The notes under the pieces were generated by a model. The model worked only from the letters and a program-made list of their open reading frames with translations. It was not told the origin of the DNA and searched no databases. Source: Methylovulum sp. (lineage in GTDB: Bacteria; Pseudomonadota; Gammaproteobacteria; Methylococcales; Methylomonadaceae). From it: a stretch of 11,961 bases of DNA. The stretch covers positions 1-11,961 of the forward strand of contig SCST01000699.1 in the NCBI GenBank assembly GCA_004299465.1, read 5' to 3'. Below, piece after piece: positions 5,092-11,566 of this stretch. Made by a program: the position numbers and the translations under genes. The first letter of the stretch is position 1; every line of letters starts with the position of its first letter.

Positions 5092-7917
5092 ATGTCCACT
5101 CATACCGCATCTGGATTTTTAGGCAAAGACAAACTGGCTACTGAAGGTTCTTCCCAGCCAACCGACAAAAACAGCACTTTTGATTATGCCGGTTTTATGG
5201 GGGATTTTTTCAATCCCTCTAATACGTTGGCTTATACGGCAAGCCAAGACGTAGGCGGTGGCAACGTGTTAACCGATAAGGCCAACGCTACTAATGTGGA
5301 CGGCCGTTTTGTACAGGATGTTGCTAACGTTAATTCTGCGCCTAGTTTTGTGGTGGGAGGTATCGTCACTACTGATTTTGGATCTTCTGATGATTATGGC
5401 TACTCCGTTACCATACAAACTAACGGTAAGATTCTAGTTGCGGGCACTAGTGGCGACTTTTCTAATGCTGATTTTGCCTTAGCGCGATACAACAGTGACG
5501 GTACGTTAGATAACAATTTTGATAACGACGGCATAGTCACCACTAACTTCGGTTATTATGACCAAGGCAATTCTGTCACCATCCAAGCCAATGGTAAAAT
5601 TCTCGTGGCAGGCACCAGCTACGGTTACAACAGGAATGATCCTGATTTTGCCTTAGTGCGTTACAACTCCAACGGCTCTTTGGACACAAGTTTTTCCGGC
5701 GACGGCAAGGTCACGATCAAACCGGTTGATTTTGGCCAATATGGTTATGCCGTGGGGGATTATGGTAACGCGGTGATTGTACAAGCCGACGGCAAAATTC
5801 TCGAAGTAGGCACCAGCTTGAATTTTAATGGTGCTAATACTGTTTTCACTTTAGTACGTTACCAAGCCAACGGCACTTTAGATTCCAGCTTTGGTAGCAA
5901 TGGCATAGCCACCACCACTGTTGGTAGTTATGACGGTGTCAGCTACGCTCTTCAAAGCGAAGCTAGATCGGTAGCTTTGCAAGACGATGGCAAAATCCTC
6001 GTGACGGGAAGAAGCAACACTGACTTTGCTTTAGTGCGTTACAACGAGAATGGTTCGTTAGACACCAGCTTTTCTGGCGACGGCATAGTCACCACTGACT
6101 TCGGTTATTATGACCAAGGCAATTCTGTCACCATCCAAGCCAATGGTAAAATTCTTGTGGCAGGCACTAGCTGGAATGGCATTAATTCTGATTTTGCCTT
6201 AGTGCGTTACAATCCTGACGGCTCTTTGGACACCAGTTTTTCCGGCGATGGTAAGGTGACTACTGGCTTTATTGCTGATGATTTTGGTCAATCCGTAACC
6301 CTGCAAGCGGATGGCAAAATTCTCGTAACGGGGTCTAGTAATGGTAACTTTGCCTTAGCACGTTACAACCCCAACGGTTCGCTGGACACCAGTTTTTCCG
6401 ACGATGGTAAAGTCACTACTAGCTTTGGTTCTTCTGGCGCGAATGGTTACTCCGTAATAGTACAAACAGACGGTAAAATTCTTGTGGCTGGCTCCAGTTC
6501 GAATGACAGTGGCACTGACTTTACCTTAGCACGTTATAACCCTGACGGCAGCTTGGACAAAACTTTTGGTAAGTTGGACACCCTCAACGGCATAGCCAAT
6601 TACACCGAAGACGGCGCGGCGGCCGTGTTAGATAGCTCTGTGCAAGTTGTCGATGCCGAACTAGCGGCCCAAGGCCATTACCAAGGTGCGTCAATCACCT
6701 TGATGCGCCACGGTGATGCAAACGGCGAAGATGTCTTTTCCGGCGGTGGTCAATTAAGCTTCAATGGCAACAACGCAGTATTATCAGGCGTCACCATCGG
6801 CACGGTCAGCAACGGCAATGGCACACTAAAGCTCACCTTCAACAACAACGCCACCCAAGAACGGGTCGATGCCACCCTATCATCCTTGGCCTACAGCAAC
6901 AGCTCCGACACGCCGCCTAATTCAATAACAATCGACTGGACATTCAGCGACGGCAACACCGGTGCGCAAGGCACGGGCGGGGCTTTGACGGCGGTGGGTT
7001 CAACCACGGTCAACATCACACCCAGCAATGACGCGCCGGTGCTCGCCGTCCCCGCCGCCATCCACTATACGGACACGGCTTTTGATGACCGCTTCCTGAC
7101 GGTGACCGGCACGTTAAGCGCAACCGATGTTGACAGCAATTCATTAACCTACGGCATTGCGGGTGGTAAAGACAACGGCGACGGCACAGTCAGCCAGCGT
7201 AGCATCTACGGCACGCTGAGTCTTACCCAAACGACAGGCGCCTATAGTTTTATGCCTAACAATGCCGCCATAGAGCCATTGCAAACCGAGGTGTCCAAGC
7301 GTTTTACCGTAACGGTGTCGGATGGCTTACGAAGTGACAGTCAAGACCTGCTGGTCAGCATCACGCAAAGCGGCAGCACGGAATCGGTGGGCAATGATAC
7401 GCTGGTCGGCACTGCGGGCGATGATGTCATTAGAGGGCTTGCCGGTGATGATGTGCTACAGGGCGTAGCGGGCAAAGACAGCCTGTACGGTGGTGTCGGC
7501 AATGATACCTTGTTTGGTGGCGATGGTAATGATGCCTTGTACGGTCGCGATGGAGATGACACCTTAATCGGCGGTAAGGGCGATGATCTGTTGAGAGGCG
7601 GAGCAGGCAGCAATACCTTTATCTTTAACAGCCCGCTCACGGCGGGTGTCGATAAAATCACCGGTTTTAAACCGACTGATGACACTATTCAATTAGACAA
7701 CGGAATTTTTACCCGCTTAACAGCCAGCGGCGAGCTAAGCGCCGATTACTTTATCATCGCTGCATCGGCAGCAGACAGTGACGACTATCTGATTTATCAC
7801 AAAGTTACCGGTGCATTGTTCTATGATGCGGACGGCAATGGCGCAGGTGAGGCCGTGCAAATTGCTACCTTAGGCGTGAATCTGGCGTTAACGAATGCCG
7901 ATTTTGTCGTTATTTAA
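5092..7917 (+). CDS. Large RTX-type secreted protein with seven delta-60 repeats
   Basis: The 941-residue protein has no N-terminal signal peptide. Residues about 86-492 hold seven copies of the delta-60 repeat (cores like FALVRYNPDGSLDTSF at about 128, 187, 253, 312, 368, 420 and 477, each preceded by SVTIQADGKILVAG-like strands). Seven units would suit a seven-bladed propeller. Residues about 500-645 resemble an adhesin repeat domain (YSNSSDTPPN, IDWTFSDGNTGAQGTGG). Residues 646-757 form a cadherin/VCBS-like domain that starts NDAPVL. Residues 768-838 are RTX calcium-binding nonapeptides (GGxGNDTLxG type), followed by a C-terminal region ending LTNADFVVI, typical of type I secretion substrates. 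It is thus probably exported through an HlyB-HlyD-TolC-like channel and folds on binding calcium outside the cell. No transporter gene is in the window. Role is unknown; adhesion or a surface or extracellular enzyme-like role are guesses. Confidence 0.88.
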   Translation: MSTHTASGFLGKDKLATEGSSQPTDKNSTFDYAGFMGDFFNPSNTLAYTASQDVGGGNVLTDKANATNVDGRFVQDVANVNSAPSFVVGGIVTTDFGSSDDYGYSVTIQTNGKILVAGTSGDFSNADFALARYNSDGTLDNNFDNDGIVTTNFGYYDQGNSVTIQANGKILVAGTSYGYNRNDPDFALVRYNSNGSLDTSFSGDGKVTIKPVDFGQYGYAVGDYGNAVIVQADGKILEVGTSLNFNGANTVFTLVRYQANGTLDSSFGSNGIATTTVGSYDGVSYALQSEARSVALQDDGKILVTGRSNTDFALVRYNENGSLDTSFSGDGIVTTDFGYYDQGNSVTIQANGKILVAGTSWNGINSDFALVRYNPDGSLDTSFSGDGKVTTGFIADDFGQSVTLQADGKILVTGSSNGNFALARYNPNGSLDTSFSDDGKVTTSFGSSGANGYSVIVQTDGKILVAGSSSNDSGTDFTLARYNPDGSLDKTFGKLDTLNGIANYTEDGAAAVLDSSVQVVDAELAAQGHYQGASITLMRHGDANGEDVFSGGGQLSFNGNNAVLSGVTIGTVSNGNGTLKLTFNNNATQERVDATLSSLAYSNSSDTPPNSITIDWTFSDGNTGAQGTGGALTAVGSTTVNITPSNDAPVLAVPAAIHYTDTAFDDRFLTVTGTLSATDVDSNSLTYGIAGGKDNGDGTVSQRSIYGTLSLTQTTGAYSFMPNNAAIEPLQTEVSKRFTVTVSDGLRSDSQDLLVSITQSGSTESVGNDTLVGTAGDDVIRGLAGDDVLQGVAGKDSLYGGVGNDTLFGGDGNDALYGRDGDDTLIGGKGDDLLRGGAGSNTFIFNSPLTAGVDKITGFKPTDDTIQLDNGIFTRLTASGELSADYFIIAASAADSDDYLIYHKVTGALFYDADGNGAGEAVQIATLGVNLALTNADFVVI
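5530..5620 (+). repeat. 91-bp intragenic repeat, copy 1
   Basis: It matches 6082-6172 at 88 of 91 positions inside the delta-60 array, while other units are far more diverged. The spacing is 552 bp (184 codons), which is three repeat units. This indicates recent duplication or gene conversion between repeats 2 and 5. Confidence 0.85.
6082..6172 (+). repeat. 91-bp intragenic repeat, copy 2
   Basis: This is the partner of 5530-5620, with three mismatches. Two of the changes are silent third-position changes; one swaps Asn for Asp (VTTNFG to VTTDFG). Confidence 0.85.
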
Positions 7918-8069
7918 AGCATTCATGGCTCGCACAATTTTGAATACCTGTAGAATTCGGCGAAACTCATGATGGTCTTACAAATTTTGATTAGGAATTT
8001 TGATAAGTTTCGCTAAAGCGCTACCCGCACTACCGCTCTTTGCTCATCCATGTTAATTAAAGGGAATAA
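7918..8069. other. Spacer between the RTX and membrane protein genes
   Basis: These 152 bp contain an 8-bp inverted repeat, GCGAAACT (7960-7967) with AGTTTCGC (8006-8013), around a tandem AATTTTGAT pair (from 7983). It is neither a clear terminator nor a clear promoter. A ribosome binding site (AAAGGGAA, 8059-8066) precedes the next start. Confidence 0.5.
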
Positions 8070-8555
8070 ATGCTAAAAAAACTCTTGCTCACTCTGCTTG
8101 CCATACTCGTTATCTTCGAAGAATGGCTTTGGGACATGCTTACTGCGGTCGGGCAGTGGCTGGCCCAGGCGCTTAATCTGGAACGCTTCGATGAGCGACT
8201 GGCGCGGGCATCCCCTCATCAAGCTTTGCTGGCTTTTCTCATTCCTTTCGTTGTCATTACTCCGCTCAATATCGTTGCTCTTTTTCTGTTGGCGCATGGC
8301 GGTATCGTTGAAGGTATTTTACTGGAGATTGCGGCCAAGTTATTGGGAACGTTATTGGTGGCGAGAATCTTCAAATTGGTGCGACCTGCATTGCTGACAT
8401 TTACCTGGTTTGCCAGATTTTATAGTGCGATCATCGGATTGCTGCAATGGGCGCACAAGCTGATTCATGATTCCGCTATCTATCAATTGAGTTTGCTGAT
8501 TAAATCGGCGGTAAAAAATCGGGTCAAGATTTTTCTGTCCTATTTCCGCCGTTGA
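8070..8555 (+). CDS. Small integral membrane protein, unknown function
   Basis: The 161-residue protein starts with an ATG four to six bases after a strong AAAGGGAA ribosome binding site. It has a hydrophobic N-terminal helix (KKLLLTLLAILVIFEEWLW, residues 3-21) and further hydrophobic segments at about 52-75 (ALLAFLIPFVVITPLNIVAL) and 79-98, with a more amphipathic fourth segment at about 105-127. The tail is basic (KSAVKNRVKIFLSYFRR), which suggests a cytoplasmic C-terminus. I do not recognise a named family. It follows the RTX gene by 152 bp in the same direction, but the lengths and motifs do not match any type I secretion component. It may be chromosomal-type housekeeping cargo. Confidence 0.75.
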   Translation: MLKKLLLTLLAILVIFEEWLWDMLTAVGQWLAQALNLERFDERLARASPHQALLAFLIPFVVITPLNIVALFLLAHGGIVEGILLEIAAKLLGTLLVARIFKLVRPALLTFTWFARFYSAIIGLLQWAHKLIHDSAIYQLSLLIKSAVKNRVKIFLSYFRR

Positions 8556-8625
8556 TACCCATGAAGAATACTGCGACAATGTTTGAAAACTGGCGATATA
8601 CTCTGAACGGTCAAGTTTTGAGTTT

Positions 8626-8684
8626 CCTGGGAACGCGGCCATCCTGACCGCGACTAGGGCAGGTGAGACGCCTACGTTCTCAGG
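8626..8684. repeat. Nested REP-like hairpin
   Basis: The outer arms CCTGGGAACG (8626-8635) and CGTTCTCAGG (8675-8684) pair with one wobble. Inside, CGCGG (8634-8638) can pair with CCGCG (8648-8652). It overlaps the start of the next repeat by a few bases, so the repeat units form a mosaic. Confidence 0.6.
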
Positions 8685-8736
8685 TAAAGCCAGGTCGGGC
8701 ATGCGGTTTATGCCCGACAATCGGTGTACATTGATG
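8682..8736. repeat. 55-bp dispersed repeat, copy 2
   Basis: It matches 3321-3375 at 51 of 55 positions. The stem GTCGGGCAT (8694-8702) pairs perfectly with ATGCCCGAC (8710-8718), so this copy keeps the hairpin that copy 1 has partly lost. Confidence 0.8.
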
Positions 8737-8763
8737 AATTCAAACTCGCAGGTAACCCTGCAA

Positions 8764-8794
8764 GACCTACGAGGTTTTTAAAACCTCGTAGGTC
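8764..8794. repeat. Perfect inverted repeat, 15-bp arms
   Basis: GACCTACGAGGTTTT (8764-8778) and its exact complement (8780-8794) are separated by a single T. As DNA it could form a cruciform; as RNA the GACCTACGAGG part forms a strong stem with a T-rich loop. It has the look of a genome-wide repeat and not a terminator of a specific gene. Confidence 0.8.
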
Positions 8795-9049
8795 TAAATC
8801 CGGCAGCTAATAAGAAGCTACCAATCTGCAATATATCCCAATGATTTTTTAAACAACTTATTACACATTGAAACATCATGCATTTAACCTGCACTTGAAC
8901 ATGATTGTACGCAATATACCGTTGCCAGGTAAAGATTGACGGCGATGGGTTCGACGGTAATAAGTGGTTTGTATTTTAATGAGGTGGCCCTGATAGCCTA
9001 CGGCCTGCTATCAAAAAATCACTGCTCCCCAATGGGGTGGGCGACCACA

Positions 9050-9373
9050 TTATGAGATCTTTTTAGTTAAGCGGTTTAGCTCTTTTTTCGTCCGCTCAGT
9101 CAGGATTTTTTGACGTTCAATCGCCCATAAATTTATACCCGTTTCCAACGGGATTTGTTGCTTGTCGATCATTTCACACAAGCCCTGACGCATTGCAAAT
9201 AACCGGATAATACCCGTGTCTGTTCGGTGTTTTCTCAACAAATCGTCAAACTCTTTTTTGTCGGCCGGATCATTGCAATAGTTTTTTGTCGCGTCTTTCC
9301 CGGCTGCCGTAACAGGCAGCGACACCGCACACAGTAAAACCAGCAGCAAGATAGTTGTCATCTTGTCATACAT
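9050..9373 (-). CDS. Small exported two-cysteine protein, complete copy
   Basis: The 107-residue protein starts at 9373 with an AAGGA ribosome binding site nine bases upstream; a second ATG four codons in would also leave a good signal peptide. Residues about 5-24 (MTTILLLVLLCAVSLPVTAA) form a Sec signal peptide, so the mature protein of about 83 residues is exported. Two cysteines (in NYCND and GLCEM) may pair. The rest is charged and probably helical (KEFDDLLRKH, AIERQKILTERTKKELNRL). I do not recognise the family. The gene lies 130 bp downstream of the radC stop on the same strand, with a conserved hairpin between. The left copy at 1-240 differs at 8 of 80 residues. It may be carried by the integrative element as its right-end gene or be the native neighbour of radC. 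Confidence 0.8.
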   Translation of the reverse strand: MYDKMTTILLLVLLCAVSLPVTAAGKDATKNYCNDPADKKEFDDLLRKHRTDTGIIRLFAMRQGLCEMIDKQQIPLETGINLWAIERQKILTERTKKELNRLTKKIS

Positions 9374-9445
9374 TCTTCATGTTCCTTCTTATCTGTTGCC
9401 TTGGCTTCTGTCTTGGTTTGCCAAACGGCGGTTAAATATACTGTG

Positions 9446-9489
9446 TAACCCTTCATATCCTTGCCCTACAGCAAGGATATGAAGGGTTA
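9446..9489. repeat. 44-bp hairpin, right copy, 12 bp after the radC stop
   Basis: The 19-bp arms (TAACCCTTCATATCCTTGC at 9446-9464 and its complement at 9471-9489) pair perfectly around the loop CCTACA. Compared with 311-354, five base pairs differ with both partners changed, and the loop is the reverse complement. It would form at the 3' end of the radC transcript; no T-tract follows, so processing or stability roles are as plausible as termination. Confidence 0.85.
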
Positions 9490-9498
9490 TGAAAAAAG

Positions 9499-9529
9499 TT
9501 ATTACAATAAGCCATGCTCTGCAAAAGAA
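9499..9529. other. Candidate attR core at the radC 3' end
   Basis: This is the 31-bp partner of 364-394, covering the radC stop codon and its last nine codons. Because the element keeps this stretch, radC stays full length. The exchange point within it cannot be told, since both copies are identical. Confidence 0.65.
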
Positions 9530-10176
9530 TAAGGCTGCCCGTCGCCAATAATAAAATGATCCAGTACGCGTATATCGAACAAGGCCAGGGCCTGTTTGAG
9601 TTTGTCGGTGATGGTTTTGTCGGCCTGGCTGGGTTCGGATATTCCGGAGGGATGGTTGTGGGCGAAAATAACGGCGGCGGCATTGTGACGTAGGGCTTGC
9701 TTGGCGACTTCCCTGGGATAAACGCTGGCGCCGTCTATCGTGCCCCTGAATAATTCATCGAGCTGGATGACGCGGTGCTGATTGTCCAAGAACAGGCAGG
9801 CGAAGACTTCGTAGCTATAGCCGCGTAATTGTGCGCTGAGATAGGCGCGGGTTATTTCCGGGCTGGTTAGCGCATTACCGCGTTGCAGCACTTCTTTAAA
9901 ATGACGCTTGGCCATTTCCAGCACGGCTTGCAGCTGTGCGTATTTGGCGTTGCCTAAGCCGTTGCCCAGACAAAAACGCTGCTGGTCGGCATCGAGCAAG
10001 GCTTTTAGCGAGCCAAAATCGCTGAGTAGCTCACGAGCTAAGTCGACAGCGGATTTGCCGGGCGTGCCGGTGCGTAAAAAAATAGCCAGCAGTTCGGCAT
10101 CGGTTAACGCGCTCGCGCCGCGCTGCAATAATTTTTCTCTAGGCTGGTCTTCGGCGGGCCAATCTTTAATAGCCAT
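9502..10176 (-). CDS. radC: RadC family protein (JAB1/MPN-type)
   Basis: The 224-residue protein has the standard RadC length and layout. Residues 1-90 are the helix-hairpin-helix-like N-terminal domain (MAIKDWPAEDQPREKLL, ALTDAELLAIFLRTG). Residues about 100-224 are the JAB/MPN metal-binding domain with the HNHPSG motif (His173, His175) and Asp186 in SQADK. The start is supported by GGAG nine bases upstream. RadC proteins have long been linked to DNA repair, but that role is disputed and the reaction is not firmly known. The gene is 59 bp downstream of the superoxide-reductase-like gene and in the same direction. Its 3' end serves as the likely integration site of the neighbouring element; the coding sequence appears undamaged. 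Confidence 0.95.
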   Translation of the reverse strand: MAIKDWPAEDQPREKLLQRGASALTDAELLAIFLRTGTPGKSAVDLARELLSDFGSLKALLDADQQRFCLGNGLGNAKYAQLQAVLEMAKRHFKEVLQRGNALTSPEITRAYLSAQLRGYSYEVFACLFLDNQHRVIQLDELFRGTIDGASVYPREVAKQALRHNAAAVIFAHNHPSGISEPSQADKTITDKLKQALALFDIRVLDHFIIGDGQPYSFAEHGLL

Positions 10177-10235
10177 TGCAGCTTACTCCAATGAGCCAGA
10201 GGACATAAGCGACGCATGACGCGCCCCTTATGCGG

Positions 10236-10670
10236 TTAAGGCCTGTACACGTTCGCCGTGTTCAGCCATAGGTCATGCTTATTGCACAGGCTCAGTGCGT
10301 GGATGTCGCCGCTATAGTTCTCCAATGTGAAAGTGGAAAGCGGGACTTTGTCTTCCAATGGGTTAAACAGGTGTTCGTCGAGGAATTTATAGTCTTTATC
10401 GAGCAGAACATGTTTGACGATATAGTGTTCGTAGCCTTTCATTTCATGGGGTGTTACGACTTTAACAATGGTTTTTCCCGCTTCTTTTGTTACTTCAATC
10501 GTCGGCAAATGGGTCGCGACTTTCCCGCTCCAGCGGCCTGGCGACGTCTTCGTGTAATAAATATCACTGCTTATTGTTGCCTGTTGTTCAGCCCCGGCCA
10601 GTGCTTGTGGGGCGATAATGCCTGCACCGACACCGGTTAAGCTTAATCGGATAAAATCACGACGTTCCAT
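10236..10670 (-). CDS. Tat-exported superoxide-reductase-like protein (desulfoferrodoxin family)
   Basis: The 144-residue protein opens with a twin-arginine signal (MERRDFIRLSLTGVGAG, cleavage near ALAGA), so it should be exported folded with its metal. The mature part carries all five iron ligands expected for a one-iron superoxide reductase: His54 (HLPTIE), His75 (PHEM), His82 (EHYI), Cys129 and His132 (CNKHDLW). It lacks the extra N-terminal four-cysteine iron domain. The family reduces superoxide to peroxide. Unusually, the Glu-Lys pair normally just before the first His is replaced by Ala-Thr, and the usual CNxHG is CNKHD. It may still act on superoxide, or may have another role, for example binding or sensing. 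GAGGAA precedes the ATG. It sits between an unknown membrane protein gene and radC, all in one direction. Confidence 0.8.
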   Translation of the reverse strand: MERRDFIRLSLTGVGAGIIAPQALAGAEQQATISSDIYYTKTSPGRWSGKVATHLPTIEVTKEAGKTIVKVVTPHEMKGYEHYIVKHVLLDKDYKFLDEHLFNPLEDKVPLSTFTLENYSGDIHALSLCNKHDLWLNTANVYRP

Positions 10671-10742
10671 ACTTATTCCTCGCTATTAATAGTTGATTGC
10701 ATGTTAAGTTGATGGCAGGGCTGGTTTGCCTTACGTATATCA

Positions 10743-11528
10743 TTATTCATTTCCGCTGCTTTGATAAGCGCTTTTTCGATTTTTAGGCGATTTTAAATAA
10801 TCGCGGATATTCGCCAGGCCGCCGAATGCCAGCGGAGCGCCGCCAATGGCGACGGCATCAACCAGGCAATACCAGGCTGCGACGCCGCTGGGCGGATTGC
10901 CTTGCGGCAATTGCAGGACCGGGTCGATGGCGGCCCATTTCCAGGTGCCGACGGCGGTACCTATGAGCTCCAGCCAGGTGGTAATAAAAAATGCGGCAAG
11001 GTAAACCATCGGTGAGCGGCCTTTAAAAAGATAGGCCAGGAATACGCAGTACAGCAGGGCGCCGACGGAATCGCCTTGCTCGGCAAGCCCGCTGATGCCC
11101 CATATCGACCAGGCGCCGCAGACAAGGACGACGAAGCCCGCAATCGCCCTGGCATGGTTTAAAAACAGCCCGGAGCGCGCCAGTGCGACGGCGGTTAAGT
11201 ACACCATGCCGTGTCCCGGCGGCACATAAGCCGGGACGTTGCCGAAGCGGTAGGTATATCCGCCCATATAAGGGGAAGCGAAATGTTCACCGATCGTTGC
11301 AAAAATAATGGCTATCCCGACCTGCATGCGGACTTCCTTATTTTCGCCCGATAACAGGCAGGCTAGAAATATCCATCCGCAGATTCCTAAGGCTTGTTGT
11401 TTGTCAAGGTCAGCATTGGCATCGCTGAGCAGGCAAACGGCTACGCAAAAAAAGGTGAATGCCGCGATAAAATAATCGCGGGTTTTATGGGGGTAGACGG
11501 TATTAGCGTCCGGGAAATGGCGCAGCAC
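10743..11528 (-). CDS. Multi-pass membrane protein, unknown, with two similar halves
   Basis: The 261-residue protein starts at a GTG (11528-11526) behind AGAGG five bases upstream. It has about seven hydrophobic segments, among them residues 19-34, 46-60, 68-84, 106-118, 128-145, 157-168 and 174-190. Two related motifs recur: GEHFASPYMGGYTYRFGNVPAYVPPGHGMVYL is shortened here to its key parts, Glu81, Gly89-Gly90, Tyr93 and Pro103-Pro104-Gly105-His106, and the second half has Glu187, Gly194, Trp198 and Pro212 in a similar order. The layout is loosely like the carotenoid-biosynthesis membrane family DUF422 (CruF-like), but the match is weak and I would not assign a reaction. It lies between the YqaA-like gene (38 bp away) and the superoxide-reductase-like gene (72 bp away), probably in one transcription unit. 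Confidence 0.7.
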   Translation of the reverse strand: MLRHFPDANTVYPHKTRDYFIAAFTFFCVAVCLLSDANADLDKQQALGICGWIFLACLLSGENKEVRMQVGIAIIFATIGEHFASPYMGGYTYRFGNVPAYVPPGHGMVYLTAVALARSGLFLNHARAIAGFVVLVCGAWSIWGISGLAEQGDSVGALLYCVFLAYLFKGRSPMVYLAAFFITTWLELIGTAVGTWKWAAIDPVLQLPQGNPPSGVAAWYCLVDAVAIGGAPLAFGGLANIRDYLKSPKNRKSAYQSSGNE

Positions 11529-11566
11529 AAAAACCTCTCACGGTGTATTAATTGAATAATCGGGAT

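Larger units (their letters stand above)
8556..9049. other. Gene-free block with several REP-like hairpins
   Basis: These 494 bp hold no credible gene. From left to right: a nested hairpin (8626-8684), the second 55-bp dispersed repeat (8682-8736), an exact 15-bp inverted repeat (8764-8794), about 190 bp with nothing I can name, then a 7-bp stem TGATAGC/GCTATCA (8991-9013). A short CCCC/GGGG stem (9027-9037) followed on the minus strand by six T bases could weakly terminate the gene at 9050-9373. Confidence 0.6.
364..9529. mobile_element. Putative radC-site integrative element (about 9.2 kb)
   Basis: The element is bounded by identical 31-bp direct repeats at the radC 3' end. It carries a P4-type tyrosine recombinase immediately inside the left end, followed by Fic, an IS630-family insertion, an RTX protein, a small membrane protein, REP-like repeats and the small exported protein gene. 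The radC gene stays intact at the right junction, as is typical when an element inserts into a gene's 3' end and restores it. I see no relaxase, replication or conjugation gene, so it would need help to move between cells. The integrase is frameshifted, so the element may now be fixed in place. The alternative is a remnant formed by several separate insertions. Confidence 0.6.
9134..9529. repeat. Long direct repeat, right copy (matches 1-394)
   Basis: This copy spans most of the small exported protein gene, its upstream region, the second 44-bp hairpin and the radC 3' end. It is two bases longer than the left copy, between the gene start and the hairpin. The final 79 bp of the compared gene part (9134-9212) are identical in both copies. 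Confidence 0.9.

Noticed and set aside
5340..6580. Regularly spaced repeats that could suggest a CRISPR array
   Set aside because: The repeats are in frame, diverged and encode delta-60 protein units in one long open frame; there are no short identical repeats with unique spacers.
7341..7685. Minus-strand open frame of 114 codons
   Set aside because: It is the antisense of the RTX calcium-binding repeats; its Ser/Pro-rich repetitive product is an artefact of the repeat coding.
10275..10640. Plus-strand open frame of 121 codons
   Set aside because: It is antisense to the superoxide-reductase-like gene, whose motifs, start site and operon position are far better supported.
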